The notes under the pieces were generated by a model. It had not been told where the DNA came from, did not search any database, and saw only the letters and a list, made by a program, of their open reading frames with translations. From Cedecea neteri (GTDB lineage: Bacteria > Pseudomonadota > Gammaproteobacteria > Enterobacterales > Enterobacteriaceae), in the NCBI RefSeq assembly GCF_000758325.1, contig NZ_CP009459.1, positions 2,046,001-2,110,000 on the forward strand: 64,000 bases of DNA, written 5' to 3'. The translations under genes and the position numbers were made by a program. Shown in pieces: positions 9,213 to 17,435 of this stretch (within the stretch, counting starts at the first letter, position 1; the number at the start of each line of letters is the position of its first letter).

Positions 9213-9737
9213 ATGACTAAATCTCTTTATATCATCGGCATCGCCCTGTCACTGTTCGCTGCCGCTACGGAAGCGGCAGACAGCACGATTACTATTCGCG
9301 GTAATGTCCGGGACAACGCCTGTTCTGTGGCGGCGGAGTCAAAAGATTTCACCGTCGACCTGATGAACAACCCGGCCAAACAGTTTTCTGCGGTGGGTGC
9401 CACCACGCCGCTGGTGCCTTTCAACATCGTGCTTTCCCCGTGTGGTGGCCTGGCCACCGCGGTGAAAGTCGGGTTTACCGGCGTGGCCGATAGCGTCAAC
9501 ACCAGTTTATTAAAGCTGGACAGCGGCGCGGCGGCGGCAGGCATGGGGATCCAAATCCTGAACAGCGCCCGCACACCGCTGCCGATCAACGCGGGGTCGT
9601 CAACTATTCAGTGGACCACGCTGGTGCCCGGCCAGACCAACGTGTTGGGTTTTTATGCCCGCCTGATGGCAACGCAGTTGCCGGTCACCGCCGGGCACGT
9701 CAATGCGACCGCAGTATTCACACTCGAATTTCAGTAA
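9213..9737 (+). CDS. fimF: Minor fimbrial subunit FimF
   Basis: This 174-residue pilin is in the FimF position and would form part of the tip fibrillum between shaft and adhesin. A signal peptide ends at TEAA. The mature domain starts [10 protein letters not shown], with the donor-strand pattern, and has the pilin cysteines (DNACSV and LSPCGG) and the C-terminal zipper AVFTLEFQ. It begins 9 bases after the usher stop behind an AAGGAAT ribosome site, so it is almost certainly co-transcribed. Confidence 0.9.
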   Translation: MTKSLYIIGIALSLFAAATEAADSTITIRGNVRDNACSVAAESKDFTVDLMNNPAKQFSAVGATTPLVPFNIVLSPCGGLATAVKVGFTGVADSVNTSLLKLDSGAAAAGMGIQILNSARTPLPINAGSSTIQWTTLVPGQTNVLGFYARLMATQLPVTAGHVNATAVFTLEFQ

Positions 9738-9749
9738 CCGGAGACAGAC

Positions 9750-10253
9750 ATGAAATGGATTCTACCCGGAAGGGTGCTTGCCGGGGTGCTGATAGTGCTC
9801 TCTTTCACGGCAAAAGCAGATGACGTCACTATTACCGTGAACGGCAGGGTGGTAGCGAAGCCCTGCACGATCTCGACCCCCACGGCGACGGTCGATCTGG
9901 GCGATCTCTATACCTTTAGCCTGGTGCAGGCCGGTGCCTCGTCCACCTGGCATGATGTTGTCCTGAACTTGACCAACTGTCCGGTCGGGACCTCTAAAGT
10001 GACCGCGACGTTCAGCGGCACGGCGGATGCTACGGGGTATTACGCCAACCAGGGCACGGCGCGTAACCTCCAGCTTCAGCTCCAGGATAACGGCGGCGCG
10101 ACGTTGAATAACGGCACCAATAAAACGGTTCCAGTAGATGCCGGTAGCCAGGGGGCGAGTTTTCCTCTGCAGGTCAGGGCGATAACGGTTAACGGCGGGA
10201 CTACTCAGGGAACTATTCAGGCGGTGATCAATGTCACCTACACCTGGTCCTGA
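9750..10253 (+). CDS. fimG: Minor fimbrial subunit FimG
   Basis: The 167-residue pilin is in the FimG position, next to the adhesin; its donor strand is expected to complete the FimH pilin domain. It has a signal peptide ending TAKA, a donor strand (DDVTITVNGRV), the cysteine pair (AKPCTI and LTNCPV) and a C-terminal NVTYTWS zipper. It starts 12 bases after fimF behind a CCGGAG ribosome site and ends 16 bases before fimH. Confidence 0.9.
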   Translation: MKWILPGRVLAGVLIVLSFTAKADDVTITVNGRVVAKPCTISTPTATVDLGDLYTFSLVQAGASSTWHDVVLNLTNCPVGTSKVTATFSGTADATGYYANQGTARNLQLQLQDNGGATLNNGTNKTVPVDAGSQGASFPLQVRAITVNGGTTQGTIQAVINVTYTWS

Positions 10254-10269
10254 TCGTAAGGAGGATGCA

Positions 10270-11175
10270 ATGAAAAAAGTCATCGCGTTATTGGCTACGG
10301 TGGCCGGCCTGGGATGGTCAACGGTAAGCCAGGCATTTACCTGTCAGTCGCTGGGGACATCCATCAGCGGTTCCGGCACCGTGAACGTCAGGGTTAATCT
10401 TGTGCCGTCCATTTCGGCAGGGCAAAACTTAGTGGTCGACCTTTCCCAGTCGATTCAGTGCAAAAACGATGCCCCAGCCCAATATACCGATCCGGTACGG
10501 ATCAGATCCGGCTCCGCTTATCAGGGCGTGCTCTCTGCTTTCAGAGGGTCATTAGGCTATTTCGGAGTGCAATACCCTTTCCCGACCACAACGGAAACCG
10601 CCTGGGTGAACCACACCTGGGGCGATTACCGTGGCTGGCAGGCCGTGCTGTATTTAACGCCTATCAGCACCGCCAGCGGCGTAGTGGTTAAAGCCAACAC
10701 CATGATTGCCCAGCTTATTCTAGAAAAAGAAGACTCCATTAACGGAAATCGCCAGATCATCAACTGGAATATCTACGCCAACAACGATGTCGTGGTGCCC
10801 ACCGGCGGCTGCGATGTGTCTGCCCGTAACGTGACGGTAAATCTGCCGGATTATCCTGGCACGGCACCTGCGCCCGTCACCGTGCGCTGCGCGCAAAACC
10901 AAAGAATTGGTTACTTTTTGTCTGGCAACACGCTGGGTAGCGATAACTCTATTTTCACCAATACGTCAGCCAGCTCGCCTGCACAGGGGATTGGCGTTCA
11001 GCTGTTGCGTAATGGAGCCGCTTTGGGGGCAGGCAGCGCCAACACCGTTTCTCTGGGAACGGTGGGGACGATCCCCGTTAATCTGGGGCTGACAGCGACC
11101 TACGCGCGAACCACCGGGCAGGTTACGGCGGGTAATGTGCAGTCGATAATCGGGGTGACGTTTGTTTACCAGTAG
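10270..11175 (+). CDS. fimH: FimH-type tip adhesin with altered ligand pocket
   Basis: The 301-residue two-domain adhesin has a signal peptide ending SQA, a lectin domain (mature 1-157) and a pilin domain starting PTGGCD that is very close to E. coli FimH (WNIYANNDVVVPTGGCD is identical). TAAGGAGG lies 5 bases before the ATG at 10270. In the mannose pocket, Phe1, Asn46, Asp47 and Asp54 (E. coli numbers) are kept. The ungapped stretch before WNIYANNDV shows Gln133 to Lys, Asn135 to Asp, Tyr137 to Ile, Asp140 to Asn and Phe142 to Gln, and Tyr48 is Ala. Mannose binding is therefore doubtful. The fold and export role are certain; the receptor is not known. Confidence 0.9.
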   Translation: MKKVIALLATVAGLGWSTVSQAFTCQSLGTSISGSGTVNVRVNLVPSISAGQNLVVDLSQSIQCKNDAPAQYTDPVRIRSGSAYQGVLSAFRGSLGYFGVQYPFPTTTETAWVNHTWGDYRGWQAVLYLTPISTASGVVVKANTMIAQLILEKEDSINGNRQIINWNIYANNDVVVPTGGCDVSARNVTVNLPDYPGTAPAPVTVRCAQNQRIGYFLSGNTLGSDNSIFTNTSASSPAQGIGVQLLRNGAALGAGSANTVSLGTVGTIPVNLGLTATYARTTGQVTAGNVQSIIGVTFVYQ

Positions 11176-11203
11176 CGGCTCACCTGGAAAGGCGGGCGGG
11201 CGT

Positions 11204-12637
11204 GTGACCTACATTCTTTCGCCTTGCAACATGATGGCGTGCGGGCTGGCGAATTTGTTAGCCGCAGGTCAGACCCAGGCACTCTTTTTCCCTGGTTTGG
11301 GAGCAGAAAGAGCGCTGGGGGAGAGCGGGGCGCGGTTTGTGGTTTATCTGCCCGATCGGCCCTACTGGCTGCTTGTCGTCCTGCGGCAGGTAGCGCAGCT
11401 GCTCGATCGAAACGACGGCCAGCTATCCATGCTCATTTTGAGCCGAAGTTCAGCCTCATGGGTCTGGCGTTCGCTGCAAAAGTTAGTGAAAAAAGAAGGT
11501 TATCTTAGCGGTGTGCGAGTCGCGCCGTCCGATCTGCCCAGCGCCAGTCTGGCCGCGCTGCTGCGGGGGGACTGGAATAGCAGCGTTAGCCTCAAAAAAC
11601 ACGCCCTTGAAGAGGAACTGGTGAGCCAGATCCGGCCAGAGGGTCTCACCCGAAAAGAGCTGGATGTGCTGGTGGACTCCCTGGCCGGGCAGACGATTCA
11701 GGAGCAGGCGAAACAGCGCGGCGTCAGCCATAAGACACTCTATGTACAGCGCATGTCCGGCCTAAAAAAAATGGCTCATCCGCTGCTGCATGAGAAAGCA
11801 CCGATGGCTAGCAATCAGCAGAAAAAAGGAGACTCAGCGGGGATGCTGGCTGCCCTTTCACCGTTTGAAAGGGAGCTGGTTTATGCCATCCACAACCGCC
11901 ATATTTACCCGGTATTCCAGCCTATTGTGAACGGTGGGCTGCAGCTAAAAGGGTTAGAGATCCTGGCCCGCTGGCATCGAAACGGACAAACCCTACAGCC
12001 CGCAGAGTTTCTGCCGCAGATCCGTTCCAGCTATACGTGGCGGCTGTTAACAGCGTTTATGTTGCAAGAGGCGGTGGGCGGCATTAATCAGTACCAGGGG
12101 GAATATTATTTCGCGGTGAATATTCCGGCCGAGGTTTCAAATAGTGAAAGTTTGTTCGGCATTATTAAACAGTTGAGTACGCGGCTGATAAACCCGTTCT
12201 GGACGGACAGACTGGTGCTTGAAATCTCAGAAGACCTGAATTTGCAGCAGCAACAGGATAGCCGGTTCTTTATTACCCAGCTTCAGCACCAGGGATACCG
12301 GGTGATGCTGGATGATTGCTTTTCGCAGAGCAGCGTTTATTTCCCGGTACGGGCGGTGCGGTTCAACGATTACAAACTGGATCGCAAAGTCGTGGCCGAC
12401 GCGCAGTATGAACCTCACGCGCTGGCGCTGATCAAAAGCCTGGCGTACTACTGCGAATTAACGGGAAGTTACTGTGTTGCCGAGGGTATTGATAGCCGGG
12501 AGAAGTTAAGGCTGCTGCTTGCATCCGGGGTGCATCTCTTTCAGGGGTACAGTATCTCTCAGCCCGTTTTCAAGTTTGAACTGCGGCAAATGATCGCGGC
12601 TTTGAAAAAAAGAGAGACGGTGCAGCCTATAGCCTGA
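11204..12637 (+). CDS. fimK: FimK: LuxR-type HTH plus EAL regulator of type 1 fimbriae
   Basis: The gene sits directly after fimH, where Klebsiella carries fimK, whose product lowers type 1 pilus expression and has a c-di-GMP phosphodiesterase domain. The 477-residue protein has an N-terminal region like that of the protein at 2395-3888, a helix-turn-helix (about 148-192, GLTRKELDVL to LKKM) and an EAL domain (about 218-465). The signature is EIL (252-254); N306, E340, E343, D370-D371, K391 and E427 are all present, so catalysis is plausible. I chose the GTG at 11204 because alignment with the paralog begins there; its ribosome site is weak, suggesting coupling to fimH. Confidence 0.85.
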   Translation: MTYILSPCNMMACGLANLLAAGQTQALFFPGLGAERALGESGARFVVYLPDRPYWLLVVLRQVAQLLDRNDGQLSMLILSRSSASWVWRSLQKLVKKEGYLSGVRVAPSDLPSASLAALLRGDWNSSVSLKKHALEEELVSQIRPEGLTRKELDVLVDSLAGQTIQEQAKQRGVSHKTLYVQRMSGLKKMAHPLLHEKAPMASNQQKKGDSAGMLAALSPFERELVYAIHNRHIYPVFQPIVNGGLQLKGLEILARWHRNGQTLQPAEFLPQIRSSYTWRLLTAFMLQEAVGGINQYQGEYYFAVNIPAEVSNSESLFGIIKQLSTRLINPFWTDRLVLEISEDLNLQQQQDSRFFITQLQHQGYRVMLDDCFSQSSVYFPVRAVRFNDYKLDRKVVADAQYEPHALALIKSLAYYCELTGSYCVAEGIDSREKLRLLLASGVHLFQGYSISQPVFKFELRQMIAALKKRETVQPIA

Positions 12638-12651
12638 ATCAGCGCTTTTTA

Positions 12652-12747
12652 CCCTCACCCTCTCCCTGGAAGGGATAGGGGATAAAAAGCGTTCCCAGCC
12701 TTCTCTTTTCTCCCTCTCCCCTTTGGGGAGAGGGCAGGGGTGAGGGG
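12652..12747. repeat. Imperfect palindromic repeat between fimK and dltC
   Basis: The interval between the convergent fimK and dltC begins with CCCTCACCCTCTCCCT and ends with its imperfect complement AGGGCAGGGGTGAGGGG. A tighter inner hairpin, CCCTCTCCCC / GGGGAGAGGG with a TTT loop, lies at about 12712-12734. This pattern resembles small mobile palindromic (REP or MITE-like) elements of enterics. It can also serve as a two-way terminator for the converging genes. Confidence 0.6.
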
Positions 12748-12786
12748 CAGAACTGTTCCCGAATGTTTGGGAAAGAACAGGTCGGT

Positions 12787-13023
12787 TTAGCGATTCTCTT
12801 CAATATAACGCGCCAGATCCGCCGGGGTTTTCAGCACGGTGGCGACTTCCGTCGGCGGGATCATGCAGCCGTACACATCCTGCACTTCCAGCACCAAATC
12901 AACGGCCAGAATAGAGTCGAGAATGTCGGACTCGATCAGTTCATCGTTAAAACCGACTTTGCGGGATAACACTTTTTCAAACAGGGCGAGAATTTCTTGT
13001 TCCATCTTATTTTCCTGGGTCAT
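12787..13023 (-). CDS. dltC: D-alanyl carrier protein DltC
   Basis: This 78-residue acyl-carrier-type protein would carry activated D-alanine on a 4'-phosphopantetheine arm. The attachment serine is Ser37 in LDSILAVD, inside the expected four-helix fold. The ATG at 13023 overlaps the dltA stop as TAATG, so translation is coupled. An internal ATG at 13005 has a better AGGA ribosome site and would give a 72-residue protein closer to family length. It is last in the dltDXBAC operon and needs DltA for loading. Confidence 0.85.
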   Translation of the reverse strand: MTQENKMEQEILALFEKVLSRKVGFNDELIESDILDSILAVDLVLEVQDVYGCMIPPTEVATVLKTPADLARYIEENR

Positions 13024-14456
13024 TAATTCGTGCGAGCCTGGGTATCCAGCAGCTTGCGGTCGATTTTGCCGTTAGGGTTCAGCGGCAAAGCGTCTTTAAT
13101 AATGATTTGTGAAGGCACCATATAAGGTGGGATGACCTTCGCGAGCGAAGTCTTGATCGCCTCCGGGGCAAGGCCAGTGACGCAGAACGCCGCAATGCGC
13201 AGCACGCCGCCGCCGGATTTCATCAGCGGCAGCACCACGGCTTCGCTAATGCCGGACATCGCCAACAGGCGGTTTTCAATCTCGTTGATTTCAATCCGGT
13301 AGCCGTTCAGCTTGATCTGGCTGTCGTTGCGGCCCTGGCAATACAGCACCCCGTCTTCGTAGCCTAGATCGCCGGTGCGGTAGCCGCGATATTGTTCGCT
13401 TTCGCGGTGTAGCAATTTTGCGGCGTTTTCCTGCGGCAGGCCAAGATAACCGCGCATGACGTTTTTCCCCCAGATAATCAGCTCACCTTCTGAGGTAATC
13501 TCCATGTGGGATTCCGGCATCATGGTGCCCACCGGCAGCACGTCGTTTTCGCTGTGCAGGATCTCGTCGGTAATTTCAATCACCGTGGTAGCGATGGTGG
13601 CTTCCGTTGGGCCATAGGAGTTCAGGATCTTAGCCTGTGGGAAACGGCGGCGCAGTTGTTTTACCAGCGCCTTATTCAGCACTTCGCCGATGAACACAAA
13701 CACGCTCAGTGCGGGTAAATACTCGGCGCTAAACTGCGGGGAAAGCAGCTTCTGGTAAGCAAAAGAGGGCGTAGAAACCCAGGCCGAAACCTCGTTATCT
13801 TTCAGACGATCGAGCCAGTTTTCAGCGGCAATATCTTCCTTAGCGTTCAGCACAATGTGCCCGCCGGTGGCGAGGTTCGCCAGCAAAGGAATCAGGGACA
13901 GGTCGAAGCTGAACACCGCATGGTTCATTAACACCGGCACGTCCGGCAGCGCAAAGTCATTGCGCACCCACTTCATAAAGTGCCACAGGCTCTCGCGGCC
14001 AATCTGCACGCCTTTCGGTTTCCCGGTGCTGCCTGAGGTAAACATGATGTAGGCCAGGTCCGGCTCGGCCAGTACGCTGCCGGTTTCGCCGGTCGCCACA
14101 AACTGCTTCGCCACGACGTCGTAATAATAAGGGGCGCTGGCAAGCTGGCAGATCTCTTTCAGCCGCTCCTGCGGGTAGATGCAGTCCACCGGGATATACG
14201 GGATGTTGTGCAGCAGGCAGCTGTAAATGGCCACGGCAAATTCGGCCTGCTGGTGCCCGTATAAAACCACCGGTGTACCGGCAGGCTGTTTGCACTGCGC
14301 GTAGCGCTGCGCCCAGTTGGTTGCGGCGACGGAAAGCTGTTGCCAGGTCAGAGCGGTATCACTACCGCTGATGGCTAACTGGTCTGGACGCGCGGGGTCA
14401 AGTAATGCCGCACGCAGAAAATCCTGCAGTTCCTGAAGCTCTGGATGAAGGTTCAT
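13023..14456 (-). CDS. dltA: D-alanine--D-alanyl carrier protein ligase DltA
   Basis: The 477-residue adenylation enzyme would activate D-alanine with ATP and load it onto DltC in the cytoplasm. The core motifs are complete: YIMFTSGSTGKPKG (137-149, phosphate loop), NSYGPTEAT (279-287), YRTGDLGY, KLNGYRIEINEIENRL and NPNGKIDRK near the C-terminus with the catalytic lysine. Its length suits a free-standing DltA rather than a peptide-synthetase module. The start overlaps the dltB stop as ATGA and the stop overlaps the dltC start as TAATG. The neighbours fix the D-alanine assignment. Confidence 0.88.
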   Translation of the reverse strand: MNLHPELQELQDFLRAALLDPARPDQLAISGSDTALTWQQLSVAATNWAQRYAQCKQPAGTPVVLYGHQQAEFAVAIYSCLLHNIPYIPVDCIYPQERLKEICQLASAPYYYDVVAKQFVATGETGSVLAEPDLAYIMFTSGSTGKPKGVQIGRESLWHFMKWVRNDFALPDVPVLMNHAVFSFDLSLIPLLANLATGGHIVLNAKEDIAAENWLDRLKDNEVSAWVSTPSFAYQKLLSPQFSAEYLPALSVFVFIGEVLNKALVKQLRRRFPQAKILNSYGPTEATIATTVIEITDEILHSENDVLPVGTMMPESHMEITSEGELIIWGKNVMRGYLGLPQENAAKLLHRESEQYRGYRTGDLGYEDGVLYCQGRNDSQIKLNGYRIEINEIENRLLAMSGISEAVVLPLMKSGGGVLRIAAFCVTGLAPEAIKTSLAKVIPPYMVPSQIIIKDALPLNPNGKIDRKLLDTQARTN

Positions 14457-15574
14457 AGAGGTGACATTCCACTAAAGATGTAGAGGGAGACCGCGGCGCT
14501 AGCCAGCGTCAGAATTCGTCCAAAAAACGCGATAACCGGATGGCGTAACCCGTTACTCAAGGCCGGGCTGCGTTTGGCTGACCAAAGCAGCATGTTATGG
14601 GCAACGGAAATGGCGCCGAACAGCGCGCCGCTGATGACGTAGTGTCGTTCAAGCCCGTTCCAGGCCCCCATGCAAAAGAGCGTGCAAAAGATGCCTACGT
14701 TCTGTGCCAGGGTTTTATTTTGACGGAAGAAATCGAGCTTCATCAGATTCATGTAAATCGGCATAAAGACCACGTCGCGCAGCCACTCAGAAAGGCTGAT
14801 GTGGAAGCGGCGCCAGAAGTCCTGCGGGTTTTTAGCCAGAATCGGCATATTGAAGTTGGCCGGAATATTCAGGCCAAACAGCCGTCCGGCGCCGATAGCC
14901 ATATTGCTGTAGCCCGCAAAATCAAAATAGAGATAGGCGCTGTAGGCGATAGACATCACCACGCCGACGGTGAGAGTGAACGGCCGGTGACTCCAGGACT
15001 CAATCACCAGATTGTCGATCAGCATCGCAAACAAAAACTTCTGCACGACGCCGGTGACGATTTGCTCCACGGCCAGTAAAAACTGTTCGCGGGTCAGCCT
15101 GAATACCGGCTTATTAATATCGCCGATCCAGGTTCTCCAGCGGTACATCGGGCCCGCGAGAATAATAAACGGCATAAACAGATAGCAGAAATAATGCAAA
15201 AAGTTCTGGCCATCTTTTTTGCTGCGGTAAAGCAGCACGTCAATGGCGCGGAAGGTCATGAACGACAAACCAATCATGCCCCAATGATTATTCAGGTGTA
15301 GCTTCACCAGCAATAGTGGCAGTAGCGTGAGGGTGACCGCTTGCCAGGTTTTTAACCAGCCTTTTTCTTTCAGGGTGACGAGAAGATAAAACGAAAAGAA
15401 TACCGCCACCGGAACCAGGTAATCGCCCTGGAAAATATATCCCCAGGCCAGTGCCGCGAGAACGGAGAATGCCGCCAAATAAGTCAGCCGGTAATGCAAT
15501 ACGCGGTTAACCAGCGCAAACAGCAGTGCCGATGAAAACAGAAAGAAAAAAAATGCCCCGGAGCTATACATCAT
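14453..15574 (-). CDS. dltB: D-alanine export protein DltB (MBOAT family)
   Basis: The 373-residue polytopic membrane protein belongs to the membrane-bound O-acyltransferase family. DltB passes D-alanine from DltC across the cytoplasmic membrane. About ten or eleven hydrophobic segments are visible. The MBOAT hallmarks include FWRRFHISLSEWLRD (about residue 255) and the catalytic-type histidine in GLERHYVISG (about 310). AAGGATG precedes the tandem ATGs; the first, at 15574, is 7 bases from the dltX stop. The context of DltA, DltC, DltD and DltX separates it from alginate acetylases of the same family. Confidence 0.88.
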   Translation of the reverse strand: MMYSSGAFFFFLFSSALLFALVNRVLHYRLTYLAAFSVLAALAWGYIFQGDYLVPVAVFFSFYLLVTLKEKGWLKTWQAVTLTLLPLLLVKLHLNNHWGMIGLSFMTFRAIDVLLYRSKKDGQNFLHYFCYLFMPFIILAGPMYRWRTWIGDINKPVFRLTREQFLLAVEQIVTGVVQKFLFAMLIDNLVIESWSHRPFTLTVGVVMSIAYSAYLYFDFAGYSNMAIGAGRLFGLNIPANFNMPILAKNPQDFWRRFHISLSEWLRDVVFMPIYMNLMKLDFFRQNKTLAQNVGIFCTLFCMGAWNGLERHYVISGALFGAISVAHNMLLWSAKRSPALSNGLRHPVIAFFGRILTLASAAVSLYIFSGMSPL

Positions 15575-15581
15575 TCATCCT

Positions 15582-15701
15582 TCAGAATTTTTGATATTCA
15601 AAATGCACTTTGATACTCATGCTGTCGTCCACGGAAGACCAGGCGATCACCGTGATGGCCAACAACAGGTAAAGCACAAACAGGCGAACGGCAGTTTTCA
15701 T
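15582..15701 (-). CDS. dltX: DltX, 39-residue membrane peptide of the dlt system
   Basis: This very short gene fills the gap between dltD and dltB. The product is MKTAVRLFVL followed by a single hydrophobic helix (about residues 6-21), a short extracytoplasmic part and the C-terminus HFEYQKF. That ending matches the FxYxxF motif reported for DltX of Gram-positive dlt operons, where the C-terminus is needed for D-alanine transfer. The ATG overlaps the dltD stop as ATGA, and the stop lies 7 bases before dltB with the dltB ribosome site in between. Position, topology and motif agree; family membership is inferred by eye. Confidence 0.82.
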   Translation of the reverse strand: MKTAVRLFVLYLLLAITVIAWSSVDDSMSIKVHFEYQKF

Positions 15702-16837
15702 CGTGTAAAGCTCTCGGCAATAAAACGATCCATGGCAACCCACGCCAGCTCGGTGGGATGCAGGCGATCCCAGTTCCAGCCGTTCTGGTAAGGCTGAGCG
15801 TACATATCGAAATAGCGCACCTGGTTTTGCTCGAGATACGCCCTGATCTGGCGGTCAACGGGCTGGAATTTCTGCGTGTTTTTCAGCGCCCACGGGTTAA
15901 GCGGGTCGACGATCACCACGAACTGGGCATGGCGAGATTTGAGCAGATCGATGGTGGCTTTGAAGGCTTCCATCTGGCGGTTTACCGCCGGCGTTTCATA
16001 CCACTCTTCCGCCGTTTTTCCGTCTTCATAAACGCTTTTGTCCATCCACAAGGTGGCGGCGCTTTGCTGACGGACCTGGTTCAATACGCGAGCATGGGTC
16101 AGCTGTTCGTTCCAGTCCGGCGCGGCGTACTTTTCAGCGGGAGCGGGCCACGAACGGTGCGGTTCGGGCACAATGTGTAGCCACGCCAGCCAGTGGTTTT
16201 TTATCAGAGTGCAGAAGTTAGCAAACTCATAATTAATGGACTGCCAAATAACATTTGGATGCCAGCCATATATTTTCATTTCGCCCAGGGTTAAATGGCT
16301 GATGTCCTCTTCATCAATATGGTGTAAGTAATTGACAAGGAAAGGTCGGGCTTTTTCATCCGCCATCAGCGGGTTGAAAATAGCTGCCGGGAAATGATCG
16401 GCAAAAATAGCCGGAGGAATAGTGTCAAAATAAAAACTGTCCGGGGCAAACAGCAGAACAATTTTACTGTTGGCATTTATATCGTTTTTAAAACGTGACA
16501 GCAGCAGGAATTGTGTGATGTTATCGACATAACTATCCCCGTAAGCCACCACCGGCTGGTGTAATTGCTTATTAAAGTAATTATATACAGCGTAATGTTC
16601 ATCTTCGGAGGTCGACACTTCAGAAGCTCCGAGGAAAAATAACGCATTACCTTGTAAAGCATGGGAAATTGTCGCGATTTTCTCTTTTTGATCTTTCGCA
16701 GTGCCGTCCATGCTTTTAATCAGCGGCTGGAATGTTAGCGGCGTGGACAAGCCCGTCACCAGGGCCGGAACGCATAAGACCAGAACGGCAAGCAGCGCCA
16801 TCAGGATATGTAGGCAGAGAGTATTTTTGATCTTCAT
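15698..16837 (-). CDS. dltD: D-alanine transfer protein DltD
   Basis: The 379-residue protein has one N-terminal membrane anchor (about residues 8-29) and a large periplasmic SGNH-hydrolase-like domain. FFLGASEVS carries the nucleophile serine in the block-I position (LGxSE in DltD), and WDRLHPTELAW near the C-terminus carries the Asp and His of the triad. DltD performs the last step of D-alanylation outside the membrane. I start it at the ATG at 16837, before MKIKNTL; the ribosome site is poor. It is first in the operon, so the promoter must lie in 16838-17435. Confidence 0.83.
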   Translation of the reverse strand: MKIKNTLCLHILMALLAVLVLCVPALVTGLSTPLTFQPLIKSMDGTAKDQKEKIATISHALQGNALFFLGASEVSTSEDEHYAVYNYFNKQLHQPVVAYGDSYVDNITQFLLLSRFKNDINANSKIVLLFAPDSFYFDTIPPAIFADHFPAAIFNPLMADEKARPFLVNYLHHIDEEDISHLTLGEMKIYGWHPNVIWQSINYEFANFCTLIKNHWLAWLHIVPEPHRSWPAPAEKYAAPDWNEQLTHARVLNQVRQQSAATLWMDKSVYEDGKTAEEWYETPAVNRQMEAFKATIDLLKSRHAQFVVIVDPLNPWALKNTQKFQPVDRQIRAYLEQNQVRYFDMYAQPYQNGWNWDRLHPTELAWVAMDRFIAESFTR

Positions 16838-17435
16838 TATTAATGTAAGGCTACATGACAACCATTTGTTTAAAATTTGTTATTTTGTCTCAACACAACA
16901 AATCGTCCCTGTGTACCGCTGCACTATATACCAGCCTTCACCTCGATGATGAGCGTTGCTGTGTAACGGTATGTACAATGAACTTTGCGCAGTAATAAAA
17001 GTCTGTGAGGCTAAGCCCTGCGTAAACCAGGGCTGAGAGTGGGGATTATCGCGGCGGTTTATGTCAGGCCGTCTCACTTTTCTGTTCAGATTTATGACAA
17101 AGTAAATCGACCATCAACAGATGAATGATAATATGTAAAATATTATCTTTATAGATTTTATGTCTTGATTTTTTATTTCAATCATGTGGTTTTTGGCGCG
17201 TTTTAAATTGTTATGAAAAAGATGTTTGTTTATTATTTAATTAACTGCGTTATGCTGATTTTTTATTGATGGTATTGATTTTATTGGTTTTATTTGATTT
17301 TTGTCAGTGTGTTTGACGTGCCTCTTGCTTCTCGAAGTATTAAAGAAAATAAAGCTGTATTTTCTAAACTGAAAGCGCAATATGCTTCTCCACACTGTTA
17401 TCATTTGCCTGAAACCTTCGTCGTGAGTGAATGCC
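16838..17435. promoter_or_regulatory. AT-rich divergent interval upstream of dltD
   Basis: These 598 bases separate dltD (leftward) and the acetyltransferase (rightward) and must contain the dlt promoter. A perfect 7-bp hairpin (AGCCCTG at 17014-17020 with CAGGGCT at 17028-17034) has no T-run. From about 17080 to 17400 the DNA is strikingly AT-rich. A 48-codon plus-strand frame from GTG 17309 to 17455 reads like protein (SRSIKENKAVFSKLKAQY) and may be a gene remnant. A weak PhoP-box-like repeat (TGTTTA at 16867, TGTTAT at 16878) is not convincing. Confidence 0.4.

Noticed and set aside
16867-16883. PhoP box upstream of dltD (TGTTTA, 5 bases, TGTTAT)
   Set aside because: The second half has two mismatches, the direct repeat points away from dltD and it lies only 30 bases from the start codon.
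16880-17077. A 65-codon minus-strand frame between dltD and the acetyltransferase
   Set aside because: No ribosome site, no recognisable features and it covers the region where the dlt promoter is expected.
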